In this document: one piece after another, positions 35,055 to 49,557 of the stretch
Position numbering within the stretch: the stretch's first letter is position 1
Layout: every line of letters starts with the position of its first letter
Assembly (NCBI GenBank): GCA_028751875.1
Contig: CM054140.1
Location: 15,124,747-15,188,746 of the forward strand
Length of the DNA: 64,000 bases
From: Rapana venosa
Lineage: Eukaryota > Mollusca > Gastropoda > Neogastropoda > Muricidae
Reading direction: 5' to 3'
Position numbers and translations under genes: made by a program
The notes under the pieces: model-generated
Database searches by the model: none
What the model was told of the DNA's origin: nothing
Seen by the model: only the letters and a program-made list of their open reading frames with translations

Positions 35055-38000
35055 CATGATCACAGTCTTCTTTCCCATTTTCTTTACACCTAACTCTGAG
35101 GAGTCATTGCTCGGGCCACAGGCATACACTGAAGAACTATTCACACCATTTTTGAGTGTATATCAGTTGTGTGCCAAAGCCTGGGTTTCTCACTTTCTGA
35201 TAATGGGATATGCATAGTATGTTACAGTGTGAGAACAATATCATGAATAGGGCATTAGATTCTGAAGGCATGCATACTTTATTACTTAAGTGTATTCAGT
35301 GTGTATCTATATTTTAATGTCTGTCCTCTAAAAAGTGATTTTAGACAGGACGTATTCAGTGTGTGTGTGTGAATGCATGTGTGCGTGTGTGTGTGGGTGT
35401 GTGTGTGTGTGTGCGCGCGCACATGCACATGATTACTGCATACATTACATGCATGCTTATACAGTGCATATCATTTGTTAAAGTGTGCTGCCTTAATTTA
35501 TTATTGTGCATGTTGTGTATATTTGATAATTCTTTTTTTTTCCCCTCTGCTACAGCACTTGCTATGAAGACAGTCTGGACAAACACCTGAAGAAATGCAA
35601 CAGCAGAAAGAGAGCAACGGAGGTTTGTTTTGGGTCATTTTGTTCTGAAACCAGTTTGATGTGATTCTGTTCAACATTGAAAACCATTTGAACAACACTG
35701 AGCAATAAAACAACAAAAAACCCCACCCCAAAACAAAAAAACACTGAGGAATAATCATCAATAATTTTTCTTGAAATCATTTTTTTCAATATTACCAATC
35801 TCATACTTATTGTGAAGCCAGACTGTTGAGAATAATGGGACTACATAGACTCTTATAACTGAAAATACCAAGGTCTGTTTTATCATTATGATTGAAAAAA
35901 TATTCATATATATCAAGTTGCTTTAGAATTCTAAAAAGAGTATAAAGAAAAAAAAATCTTGAGGTCATTGGATTGTCATTACATGGGGGATGGGATAGCC
36001 TGGTGGTTAGAGCGTTGCATGTTGAACTTGCAATCTGACTGCCCAGGTTCGAGCCCAGGTTTGAGCCACCACCCATTAAGCCGCCCACTCAAGGGGATAT
36101 TTCCTCTGGACCATCAGTGCTGTCTCCACTCCCTGAAAGTCCTAAGGATGAGACTATAAAATGAGGTCCTGCGTGCAAAGGCAAGCAGAACGAACATCTT
36201 GCCCACACAATAAACCTGTTGTGCCTTTTGGAAGAGTAGGCTATGTGTGTCCGTGGGAATGGATGACATCATTTTAAAAAACCTGCATGAACATGGGGAC
36301 TGGATGTAAAAAAGCACACGAGTGCTTATTCCATTATCCCTGAAAGAAAAGAATAGATAGATAAATGAATAGATTTAACTATAGATAAACAAGTATGAGG
36401 GTAAAATGTGATAATATGCATGTAGTGTGTTTGTGTGTGTGTGTGTGTGCATGCATGCTTGTGTGTCTGTATGTGCATGCACATGTGTACACTTTGAGCA
36501 TGTGTATGTGTGCATGCTATTAAACTCCTCTGTATTTAATGATGGTCTTATTTTCAAGGTCTACCATGAAGAGGGCATCAATGCTGGATCTGAGGAGGGA
36601 GATAGTGTTAGAAACACTCAGGTATGTTCTTCTTTTGTGGGCTCAAAGCATGTGTGTGTGTGTGTGTGTGTGTGTAAAATGTGTGTGTTTGTGTGTGTGT
36701 GTAAAGTATGTGTGTGTGTGTAAAGTGTGTGTGAGTGTGTGTGTGTGTGTAAAGTGTGTGTGTGTGTGTAAAATGTGTGTGTTTGTGTGTGTGTGAGCAT
36801 GCATGGTTGCATTTGTTCGTACATGTACTGTGTATTGTGTTCATTCTTGCTTTTGTCTCATTATGCTTTTATGTGGGTATATTTCATGCGTTTTTTAGCA
36901 GTTATTTGCAGTGAAGTTGGTTTTTTGTTTTGTTTTGTTTTGTTGTTGTCGTTTAACTATTGCTCTAAGGTTCACCTAATGGTGAGATTTTGCATATGCA
37001 ACCATTTTTACCCACCACTAAGGTAACCACATTCCATCTTGGGGAAGCAGTGTAGTATGAAACAGCACAGGGTAGGAGTCCAGTGCAAAGTTTGAAAAGA
37101 AATGAAACTATTTTCACCCCTGAAGGTTGGAATGAAGCTGCCTTAATGGCGAGGGGAAAAATAGTTGCATACGCAAAAATTTCACTATTTGTTGTTGTTG
37201 TGCGTTCCCCAGCTTTACACCCTGGGGGTCACCCTGAACATGCACTCTGCCTCACTCATCCCACCTGGGAATCACTGTGAGATAGGAAGTTTGCGTGTAT
37301 GACTCTTTTTCAAGCACCTCGCCATATAGGCAGCCATACTCCGACTTCAGAGGATTTTTTTTCTCCTTTAACAAAGGAGAGTGCGGGTTGTTATGTTAAG
37401 AGCTTGTCATGGCTGAAGGCAATCTCAACACAACATTATACAACATAACAACGTTTTAATGTCGGCCTTGGCAATTAGCTGACATCAATAATAACTGACA
37501 CAGCTTTTGGCCTGGGCCATTCACCATTTGTGAACCTCAGAGTTGTGGCCGAGTAACGAAAAAACAAAACAACAATAACAAATAAATATTTCAGTCATGA
37601 TTCAGACATCATTATGTAACTTATCGTCCTCCTAATCAACATTTTTGATGAATAAATTCTACGTTGCTGTTCCTTAAACATTTGTTTTCTTTGTAGATTT
37701 TAATTGGTCTGTTTGATTAATATCATTTCAGACAGCTGTGAAAGCAATGGACACAGAGCGGCTCAGACAAATGATCGACAAAGTCAACAGACTGTATGAA
37801 GGTGAGTAGGTATTGTTGCCAGCAACAGCTTTTGTTTGCGCTGATGTTGACTGAGTGTGCCTTTGGAAATGAACGTTCTAAAAAATCAAATCTAACATCC
37901 ATTCAATTTAAGATGGGGGGGCGCAGAGAGAGAGGGAGAGAGAGAGAGAGAGAGCACCAAAGTATTACAGAAGTCTTTTCATTTTTTTTATTCATATCTA

Positions 38001-41000
38001 TGGCCATGTTTTAAGTCCTTAGTATCTGTGCATCATAAAGAAGATATCCCAATTTGTAAACCATTTGTCAAAAGATACATTGTGATAGATGTTTTCTTAA
38101 TGCTAAAGCTTAAGGTACAGAGTTGAAAATGGCTGTGTTTGTAAATTGTGGCTGTTTTCCTTGTTTTCTTTTGATTTCAAGATATTTTGCATTAGTCAAG
38201 AAAAGTTGACAAATATTTTGTGAGCAGAGCATATTGGTAAGGTGGAAGAGGACATACGCAGTCATGAGTGTCTACGCCAAGAGATGGACAATCCTTACTT
38301 TGGGCTCTCTGCTTTGAGGCATAGACGGCAGCAGGTTAGTTGATAAGGTTTCATCATTAGAGCTTTTGTTTTGTTTTGTTTTGTTCGTTGTTTTGTTCCT
38401 CAGCTAGAGCTCCGAGGTTCACCAATGGTGAGATTTTGTGTATGCGACCATTTTTACCCCACCATTAAGGTAACCTCATTCCAACTTAAGGAAATTTTAT
38501 CATTCAAGATACATCTTGTTTATGGGTGACATCAGTGATTTCTTATTGTTTTTGTTTTATGACGTACTTTTATGCCATTAAACTTTTCTCTGTATACTTA
38601 CTTTTCATATAGATTTACATATTCCTAGTTTCAATTACGTGCAGTGTCATGAGCAGAATAATTGATCTTCTTCCTCTTCATCAAGTATTCAGAAGACTAC
38701 TATTGTTGTCTATCATATGAGCGAAAATGCGTTGTGATTCTGTTAAGGGGACGGGGTAGCCTAGTGGTCAGAACATTGCGCTCGCAATCTGTGACCCGGG
38801 TTTGATTCCCATTCAAGTGGGATATTTTCCTCTGGAGTTAACATCAGTGCAGACTCCACTCGCCCCAAAAGTCCTTCGGATGAGACTTTAAACTGAGGTC
38901 CCATGTGCGAACGCACGCAGAATATCTTGCGCACACGTTAAATCCTGTTCCGCTTTTCGTAAGAGTACGCCATTGTGTGCTGGTGGGAACAGATGACAGA
39001 ATTTACAAAAACTGCATACACACGGGGACTAGATGTAGAAAAGCACATAAGTGCTTATTCCATAATCCTCGATATAAAAGAATAAATTTAAAAAAAGAAA
39101 AAAAAAAGAAAATGCCTGACAAGTCAGACCAGCTCATCCGACTTTTGTGTGGGAGAGAATTGTTATCTTCATTGATCTGAACCAGCCGCTCTCAGATATC
39201 ATTTTGCTTCTTTGGAAGTCAGTCGCAGAGTTCTTCTTTTCTCTAAGCTATTAGTTTTGTTTTCAAGCAAGGTGAAAATCTAAAGCCTTAGCGCAGTCTG
39301 ATTACATTGCCTTCTGAGTCTGTTTAATTTCTGTTGCTTGAAGAGGTACAGAGAGGGCAAGTTATCATGGTTTCATTTTCACATTTATGTTCATTGTCCT
39401 GGAAAACTGTTTAGTGCCTTGTTGTTCAGAAACTGATTTTGAGATTTACTTTTACATAGGTATGTTATTTCATGTATGGAAAAAAATTGGAGAAAAAGTT
39501 AAGGTGGTTTATCCTAGAGAGTTGTCCCAATCCATATCATGCCATGATCCAACAGTAAGCAGTGCCAAACTAATTATTCTTTGCTGTTTCTCATTCCTTT
39601 ACACTAATATGAATATCAAAATTGGATGAGAGTTCTTTTAGTATTTTCAGGACCTCAGATCTTGTGTTCAATGATTGTCTTTTTATAGAATTTTTTTGTT
39701 TTGGTCTGTAATTTTTGTTGTTGATTCGCTAAGCAGTCTTTTACTGCTGAAGTTATTTGTTAGTATTTCTCCCCCCCCCTTCCCCCCCGGACACCAAACC
39801 CACTCAGTCTTTGAGTATTTTGGGTGCTGGTTTCAGGGTTAACAAATGGTGATTTGGTTTTGTTATCTGATCAGTGATTGGTGCAGTGATTGTTACAGGC
39901 ATCTCTGATTGGTCAGCTGGAAGGTTTAGGGCTTCTGGCTCCAGGACACTGTTATGTGGAGATGGGAGCGGGGAAAGGTGGGTGAAAACTTATTGTACTC
40001 TGTTTATCACAACTGTAATTGAATAAGACATTATCACAAACTTTTAAAATACAGATGGTAAAGTCTTAAAGACTGTCCAAAAAAACCCAAACCACAACAC
40101 CCCCCCCCCCCCCTCCCCAAACCCTACCCACTACATTATAAAATCTGACAGTCATGCCATACCAACTTCTTTTCTAGCTTTGATAGAGGGACTATAACCA
40201 ACAAGTGCGCACATGATCAACATACGTGCACATGACAATTGGAAAACATGTTTTTTTGGGGGGGTTGTATTTCTGTTATTAAGTAAATAAACCTTTGGGT
40301 TGCTGTAGACGTGACCTGGGCTGCAGGAGTGAGTGTTGGTTTTTCAGGTCAGCTGTCTCACTGGGTCAGAGTGAGTGTTGGTTTTTCAGGTCAGCTGTCT
40401 CACTGGGTCAGAGTGAGTGTTGGTTTTTCAGGTCAGCTGTCTCACTGGGTCAGACAGGCCGTGTCCGGCCATGATGATGCTGCCTTCTTGTTGGTGGACC
40501 GCAGCAGTATACGATACAAGGTCTGTCGTGTGTGTGTGTGTGTGTGTGTTGGGGGGGTGGGGGGAGGGAGGGAAGGGAGGGGGGAGGTGGGGGAGGGAGG
40601 GTTGGGGGGGGGGGGGGGTGTGGGGGGGTGTGTGTGAGGGATGTGTGTGTGTGTGGTGTGTGTTTTATTTATTTTTTTAAATTTATTTATTTATTCTTTT
40701 ATATCGAGGATAATGGAATAAGCACTCGTGTGCTTTTTTTACATCCAGTCCCTGTGTGTACGCAGTTGTGTCAATTTTGTCATCTGTTTCCACCGGCACA
40801 CAATGGTCTAATGTTCTCCGTGTGTGTGTGTGTGCTCTGTGTGTGTGTGTGTGTGTGTGTTGTGTGTGTATGGGTATGAGTGATTAGGTGGTGGATGGGA
40901 GCAGTGGGTGTGTGTCACTATGTGGGTTTCTTTGAGCATAAGTGTGAGGGAATGTGTATGGGTGGATGGTTGAGTATGTGACTGTGAGTGTATGTAAGCA

Positions 41001-42853
41001 TGTGTGCATCCATGTGAGAGAGGAGGGGGGTAGAGAGAGGGGAATGGAGAGAGAAAGAGAGAGAGAGATTTTGTATGTGTATGCGTACCATTATGCTGTA
41101 AATGTGTTATGTCCATATCATGCTCATGTATGTGTATTTTTCCAGGTGGATGGTTATCACAAAGAGGAGGAAAAGGTGAAATTTGAAAGAATCAAAATGG
41201 ACATTGAGCATCTGTGTTTAGGTGAGTAAGATTAGGCCATTGTGTGCTGTGGGAACACATGACAAAATTGACAAAACTGCATACACACGGGGACTAGATG
41301 TAACAAAGCACATGAGTGCTTATTTCATTATTCTCAAAATAAAAGAATACCAGAAAAAGAATAAAAAAGTCTTTTTTTCTGTTTTGTTCTGGTACTACTG
41401 TGAGCAAAATTTGTTATTGGTAGTCTAGTGTTGAAACTCTTGTCTAGAAAGTTAGAGGTTGTGTGTTGCATTCCTGTCAGAACCCAAACCCCCCCCCCCC
41501 CCCCCTTCCTCCATCCACTGGACCATGAGTGGCGATCTGGGTGCTAGTCTTTCAGATGACATGATGAGCCAAGTCCTGTGTGCAACATACATCTTGTGTA
41601 TGTGGAAAAAAACCAAAGACAGGTAGCAAAAATATCCCTGGCAAAATGATTCTGTATGAAAAAGTCACTCTTGTAGTGAAACATTAGGGGGTTACAGACA
41701 GAAAAATAAAAAGGATGGGTAGGATTGCTCTTGTGGTGATGCGCTCTTCCCTGGGAAAACAGTTTGAATTTCATGTAGAGAAATCTGCAGTGCTTTAAAG
41801 TAGCGTACAAAGCATTACAGTAAAATTATTTAATATCCATTGTTTGTTATTCTTTAAGTAAGTAGGCGAACAGAAGCATAAGATTTTCGATTTCACCTTT
41901 ATCCAACACCCAATGTTTCATACTTTGTGTAAAGTTGACAAATATTATCACAGTGTCTTTGAATTTATAGTTGATCTCTCTTTTGTGGGGCCATGTGTTT
42001 GCAGGAAAAGTTCCCATGGTGGCTAGCAGTCAGAGACCTCTAGTGGCAATGGGGAAGCACTTGTGTGGAGCTGCTACTGGTCAGTAGTGCCCCTTCCTCC
42101 TGTACATCCTCTCTGTAAAGTACAAGGAAAAACATCTGCTTCATGTTAGACACCTTTCTCCCAATCTTTTGTGGTCCTTCTATGTAGGTTTGAATGAAAT
42201 AAAAAGAAGTTTCCTTAGTTAAAGAGAAACAACCAAACAACCCCCATCCTATCTGTGAGAGGAGAAAAAGGAGAGACCTAGAAGTCCCAGATTGATCTGA
42301 ACCTGACAACTCTTGGTGACTGCTGTGTGTATAGCTGACAGTGGTCTTACCAATGTTGGGTAAACTTGTATACTTACCAGCCAACACATCTTTCCACAGC
42401 CTGGTTAAGGAACATGACTGTCACTTCCACTAAATTTATAGAAGTACATTCCATATGAACACATCACTCCTCTTCTGCGATCTCTTCACTGGTTGCCTGT
42501 CTCACAAAGACTGGAGTATAAAATCAATACCCTCTGTTTCAAATGTCTCCACAAATCTGCACCCTCTTATCTCTGTAACTGTCTTCACCTGTACACTCCA
42601 TCCCGTTCCCTTCGTTCAGCCGCAGATACTTTGTGCTTTCGAACACCCAGATTCAGACAAACCACTGTTGGCCGTCGCTCCTTCTCTGTTTCTGGTCCAT
42701 CCACCTGGAATGACCTCCCTCTTTCACTTCGTCAAAAGCCTTCACTTGATTCCTTCAAATCCAGCCTCAAAACACACTTATTTCCTACCTGAGACTTTCC
42801 CCCCACATATCTGTCCCCAATTTTCAACAGCATCTTTCACCTTCTAAGTGTTG

Positions 42854-42916
<63 letters not shown>

Positions 42917-45900
42917 CGAGTGCGTGCGTCGTGCGCGCGCATGGATTTGAAATCTGTTGCTCATTATGTTTAAGGAGAGTTGCATGCTGTAGAGTTGTCA
43001 TTCACCCGAACACAACCACTACTAACACAGCTCGTGTGTTTCAATCGGTTATTATTGTGGCTCTTGAATCTGGAACTAAAAGATCGTCCGTTGTCTTGTT
43101 ATTGTCTACCGCGCATGCCCTGTGTATCAATTGCTAGGCAACGTCACGAAATTATTAACAACGAGGCTTTATAAATCTAAAACGTCTTTTCATGGAAATG
43201 AACTAGAATGGATAATTGATGTACGACATTACAACCCTCCCCACCTTGAAAGAAAACTTCATGACTAGAATTGTTAAGAACCTGTGACACATGGAATTAA
43301 TATAGAAATACTTTAACATAAAACCAATAACAGAATTGTGCAACTTTTCCTAACAATCTGTTCAACATTCTTTCTTTGAAAACAGAAATCTAGACTATTT
43401 TGTAATATAGTCTTTCAGGTATTGTGGGCTGATGCAAGTTCTTCTGGACCGTCGCACTGGCTCTGGGCTGGTACTGGCAGAAGAGCTTGTTCGTTGACTT
43501 CAGGGTTGGAGTGGATCTGGCTGAAGAATCTTCTTCTCTCCTTTCATCAGACGGTGAAGGTCGTGCAATCTTCTTGAAGAATGAGGAGTTGCGGGTGATC
43601 TGCACTGTTCCCTGTCCGGCGGTCAGCATGGATCCTTTCTTTGCTGTGACTTGCAGAGGTACTGGATTATAGTATGGTGTCAGTTTGTTTTCTTTCTTCT
43701 GACGGGACAAGCACAGTGTCACCAATTTGGATGTTGGATTCAGAAGCATGACGTCTGTTGTCTGCATAGATTTTCATTTTCTCTTTCATTGCAGCATCAT
43801 GTTGACGGATTTCCCTATCAAGCTTCTGTGATGATTTTCCAGCTTGGTCGTTAATTCCAGGGAGTTGGATCCTTATCTTTCTTCCATAGAGAGCTTCGGC
43901 TGGGCTTACACCAGTACTGCTGTGTGAGTAGCACGGTAGTTGCGAAGGAACTTGTAGAGTTCTTGGCGCCATACCTTTCCTTCTACCTGGGCAGCTTGGA
44001 TGTTTTCTTCACATGGGCATACATCTTTCTGCACCACCATTGGCTTTGGCCAGAGAGGCGTGACTTTGCGGTGGTGAAAACCTAAATACTGAGCAAATTG
44101 TCCAAATTCACGGCCATTGAATGGGGGTCCATTGTCTGTTTTCACAATGTCTGGTATGCCATGTCGAGCAAATATAGAGTCAAGTTTGGAATGGTAGCGT
44201 TTGCACTGGTAGAACTGACAATTTCAACTTCAGAAACTGTGAGTATGTGTCAGTCACTACAAGAAGGTATTCTCCTGATGGAAATGGTCCGGCAAAATCA
44301 AGACTGACTTCAGACCATGGGTGATGGGGTAGTGGGGACATGTGAAGAGGTTCACATGAGTGATCTGGAGTCGTAGATAAGCAGGCAAGGCAGGACTTGA
44401 CATTTGACTCCACTAATCTGTCCATGTGTGGAAACCACACTTTCCTCTGCGCAGCAGGTTCTTTGTCTTGACAATTCCTTGATGTCCTTCATGAGCAATA
44501 TCGACTGTACGTTGCTGAAGAGCTTGAGGAATAACCACAACGACTGTTGCGTGAGAATGATTCCAGTATCTTCGCTGATGGACAGTTCATCCTTGATTGT
44601 CTTGAGTATTTGGAAAGAAGAAAACTCAACTGGACAATCCTTGGGTACATGCCACTGGTTGAATTTGATTGCAGTTTTCACAGCTTGCAATGTCGGATCA
44701 TTTCTAGTTGCTTCGATGATGTCTTCCAGTGTCATGGCTTTAGGAACGGTGTGATCAATGATGAATTTGATGTATTCGTCAGCAACTTTTGACTCATGAA
44801 TTGACTGTGTGTCAGCAGTTTGAACAGATGTCGACTAAGAAAGTCAGGCTGGATTGTTCTCTCTCCAGGCTTGTATCGAAGAACGAAATCGTAGGACTGG
44901 AGACGCAGATTCCACTCTTTCGATTCGTGCAGACGTCTTCGATGCAGGATTGTTGTATATCCCTTCTAACGGCTTGTTGTCAGAGATAACGTGAATCGAC
45001 GACCATACAGATAAAGGTGAAAATGTTCACAAGACCACACAACTGCTAGAGCTTCACGTTCTGTTTGTGAGTAGCGAGAATTCCACATCCGTTAGCGCAC
45101 GGCTAGCATATGCTTACAATGTGGAGCAGGTGTTGTCCTTGTCACGCTAGAGTGAGAATTGCACCTAGACCATATGGACTAGCATCAACGATGACTTCCG
45201 TCTCTCGATCAGGGTCATAGTACTTCATGGTGGTCTGGCTCTTGATCGTGACTTGAGTTCACAAAACGCGTTTCTCTTCAGTTTCTGTCCATGTCCACTC
45301 TGCATCTTTCCGAGTCAGATCTCGAAGTGGTTTTGTGATGGAGGCATACTGTGGAATGAACTTGGAGACATAGTTGGTCAGACCAAGCAAACTGCGGATT
45401 TCTTTGCCATTGGTAGGGGTAGCTGCTTTCTGTATAGCCTCTACTTTCTTTGGATCAGGGATACTCCATCTTTGCCAAAAATGAAGCCATAGAATTCAAT
45501 GTGATCCTTGTTGAATTCACACTTGCTTTTGTTGAGAGTAAGTCCCTTTCACTGAGCGAGAAAACACTTTCCTGAGAGCAGTATCATGTTCTTCTTGAGA
45601 CTTTCCGTAAAATGAGAATATCATCACTTGTATTGAGTGTACTTGGAATGTCACAAGTAATTCAGCAAGTGTGATTTTGGAAAATTTCTGCTGCTGAAGT
45701 AACTCCAAAATTCAACCGTTTGTACCGCCTGAGACCAACATGAGTTGAAAATGTTGTGATATTTCGTGAGTCTTCTTCCAATTCTAATTGGTGATATCCT
45801 GATTCAAATCCAGTTTGCTGAATACTTTCGCTTGATTCAGTCTCATGAGGATATCATCAATCGTTGGCATGATATGACGAGTACGTTCAATAGCTCGATT

Positions 45901-48900
45901 TGGATGTCTCATGTCAACACAAGACGTATTTCATCATCCGGTTTCTTTGGTTGGGTGCAGCGACAATAGGTATACCCAGGTGTAGGACCATCAACTTTCT
46001 CGATGATGTCCAGGCTTTCAAGGCGTTGAATCTCAGCTTCCACTTTTTTCCTCATGTGAAATGGAATCCTTCGATGGGTTGAGCGACTGGTTGTACTTCT
46101 TTATCAATGTACAACTTCACTTTTACATCCTTCAACTTCCCATGCCTTGAAACAATTCTGGATATTCGCTACAAAGAACATCAGCTGATGGTGCGTTGCG
46201 ATGCGCAAATGCAAAACTGATAAGCTGAAGGCATTGAGCAGTTTTGGCACTCAAAAGATTTCCACTGCGAGCATCAGGGCTTGATTTGACAACAAAGAAT
46301 GATGCCTGTGTTTCTGCATTCTTGTACTTGACAACAGCATCAAACATACCCAGTACAACAAGAGGGGTGCGTGTTCCATAAGCATAATTGAAGTGGATGC
46401 AGGTTTCATCATGCATTGAGGTGTCAATGTTTGGAAAGTTTGTTCATCAATGATGTTGACAGAAGCACCAGTATCAATGAGAAATGGAACGGACTCACCA
46501 GAGAGATCCACGTTGACTTTGGGTGCTGCACCAGACTTCCCAGAAACACCAAACACGTATTCTTCATCAGATGAAAATTGAGTGTCTCTGCTTTGCTGAA
46601 CACTGTTGACTTTCGCAGTGAAGAGCTGATTCCTTTGCTGAGGCTTGAAAGATTTACCAGAACGACACACTTTTGCAAAATGTCCAATCTTGGAGCATAG
46701 ACGACAGGTTCTGTCTTTGGCAGGGCACTGCTCACGTGAATGTTGCTTGGCACCACACCATCCACACAGTCGTTGATGTTGATGTGTCTGACTCTGGTTA
46801 GGACCATGATTCCAGCTTGTTGATGCATTCTTCGGGCTGAAGGATGATTTCTTCATTCTATCGTATTGACGAACGGCATTGATGGACTGTGCTGATTCCT
46901 CCTCAATTGTTTTGGCTTGAATATCAGACAGTTCTAAAGCACGAGCATTTTCGAGAAGTTTTGTTAGAGGTCATGTCTGTTTCCACGAAGAGCACGTCTC
47001 CTCAGGCGTGATGAGTTACACCCTTGTAAATTTGAGCTTTTATTTCACGGTCAGGATTTTTCAAATTCACAGTTAGCTGCTAATAGTCGTAGTCGAGTAT
47101 TGTAACTATCAGTTGCTTCTCCTTCTTGCTGCTTGCACTGTCTGAATTTGAAGGTTTCAAAGTCAATGGTCCTTTTGGATTGAAATGACCATTCAAAGAT
47201 TCCACTAGTGTATCATAACTGTTTTGCTTCTCCTTGTTGCTCTGCAGTGAATGATTCGTACACATCAAACACTTCTTCAAACCCGCATAGTGTAACAATA
47301 GAGCTCTTTTTCTTGTATTGTTCGTCACATTCATTGCTGCAAGTAGATTGGTGAAACGTGCCCCAAAACCCTTTTTCCAACGAGTTTCCAATTGTTTGCT
47401 TTAAACAGAATGAACTACGAATCTTTCGAAGTTTGGTAAGCAGCTGTAGCCATACTCCTTGGTTTTAATTAATTAATCCTCCTTAGTTTTGATTAATCCT
47501 CGTCGCCAGATGTAGAGTTGTCATTCACCCGAACACAACCACTACTAACACAGCTCGTGTGTTTCAATCGGTTATTATTGTGGCTCTTGAATCTGGAACT
47601 AAAAGATCGTCCGTTGTCTTGTTATTGTCTACCGCGCATGCCCTGTGTATCAATTGCTAGGCAACGTCACGAAATTATTAACAACGAGGCTTTATAAATC
47701 TAAAACGTCTTTTCATGGAAATGAACTAGAATGGATAATTGATGTACGACATTACACATGCCTGTAAATGATTGAGTGCAAGCGCTTCGATTTGTTTGTT
47801 TTTTACAAGATTCAGCGCTATATAAATTCCATATATTATTATTATTATTATTATTATTATATGAAATTGAGACCCCTCCCCCAACTATAATTGACCTTTG
47901 CAAAATATCTGTGTCTACATTTTGGCATGGTTTCAGTGACTGTACATGACTCAGTTGATCCAGGGCTGAATTGTTATAGAAGGTTGTGACCTGAGTTCTC
48001 AGCTCCAGCAAATAAAAGCAGTGTTGTTACAGTCCAACTGATTGTGTCATTATGATTGTACATACTGTTGATTTCCTGTTGTTTCTTTGTTTATAAAGTC
48101 TAAATCCAATTACTGTTTGTCTATCTGATGCTGAATATTGTGAAAGAAAATTTAGAAGAAGAAAATAAACTGTTGCAATGAGACGGAATTCGTGCTTGAA
48201 GACATAAATGTTTTGCACTGCAGGAAAGACTTTCCTTTTAGTGTATATGTTTCATGATTGTATCAAGTGAAACTGGGAAATGTCAACAAAAATAATAAAG
48301 GGAGAGAGAGCGAGAGAGAGAGAGCGAGAGAGAGAGAGAGCACATGCAGTTCCTTTGCAACAATTTTTTGAAGCAGCAGCACCATTGACACACCACAGCT
48401 GCTCCTGATATATCATCCACACTGATTTGACGTCTTGTCATCCAGACTTGACCCTGAGGTGTCTGATGGAAACCCTGAACACATCACCAGACACGTCCAC
48501 TTCAGAACCAAGCCCAAAGCGAGCACGACGAACAGAAGACGCACCCACAGGCCCCACAGGTCACACAGACACAGCCAGCTCTCGGTCTTCGTCCACAGAG
48601 CTTTCAGGAGCCGACAGTTCACAAACCTTGTCGACACACTGTGGTGGTGGTGGGCTGAGCTCCCACACTGTGCCAGACACTTCAGCGGAGCAGGGATGTC
48701 ACGGAAAATGTGACAGTTTCGACAGGAAGGAAGGAGTCAGTGAGGAAGGGACCGAAAATGGCGAAAAGTTGCCAAGTGGTCCGTGCGATGGAGAGAGTGA
48801 CCGGCGGCAGGAAAAGGACAAGTCTGACTGTGGTGTGCTTGGTGGCCAGGTGACAGATTGTGGGAGCAACGCTGCTGAAAAGAACAGGTAGGCTGTTTTG

Positions 48901-49465
48901 GGGGTTTAGAGTCACATTTTTGTTTTGTTGTTTTTGCTTAAGTGTGGACAGCTCTTGCCAGTAATTATCCAGTGTGTGTGTGTGTGTGTTGTATGCATGC
49001 ATGAGTGTGTGCATGCATGTGTATGCAAATGTGCAGGTGTGTGCATGTTTGTATGTGATACAAAGAAACACACAAATTTGACTTATCTGAAGAAACATGT
49101 TGTTCCCTATGAAAGATGACATTCAAAATTTTGTTTGAGAAGTAAAGCAGCATCTCAAGAAACGTTCAAATCTTATGTTGAGAAACACCACATCTTTGAA
49201 CAACAAATGTGCAGTCTTTTTCAGGAAAAGAAGTACAACATGTTAAGAAATATGCAAAACTCTCTTTCATGGCTTAAAACAAATAAACGCTGTCACACAC
49301 ATAGACACACACACACATATTCACACACACACATTCATCCCCCCCCCCCCCCCCCCCCCCAACACACATTCACCCTCCCAACACACACACACACACAGAA
49401 ACACCCACCCACCCATATCAACCACCACCCCCACCCCTGACACAAACACACACACACTCACACCA

Positions 49466-49504
<39 letters not shown>

Positions 49505-49519
49505 ACACACACACACACA

Positions 49520-49557
<38 letters not shown>

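Larger units (their letters stand above)
42988..47756 (-). mobile_element. Gypsy-type LTR retrotransposon, 4769 bp, in TRMT13 intron 10
   Basis: Two 246-bp LTRs (42988-43233 and 47511-47756) begin TGTAGAGTTG and end CATTACA. I find no difference between them. A 5-bp target duplication CATGC flanks the element (42983-42987, 47757-47761). Read on the minus strand, the order is gag, zinc knuckle, protease, RT, RNase H, integrase, the gypsy order. The purine tract GGTGGGGAGGGT lies directly before the 3' LTR. TCTGGCGACGAGGAT follows the 5' LTR as the presumed primer-binding region. The coding region is broken into several frames despite LTR identity. Confidence 0.93.

Noticed and set aside
40532..40680. 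Gly/Val/Cys-rich ORFs
   Set aside because: GT and G microsatellite at the exon 8 donor of TRMT13.
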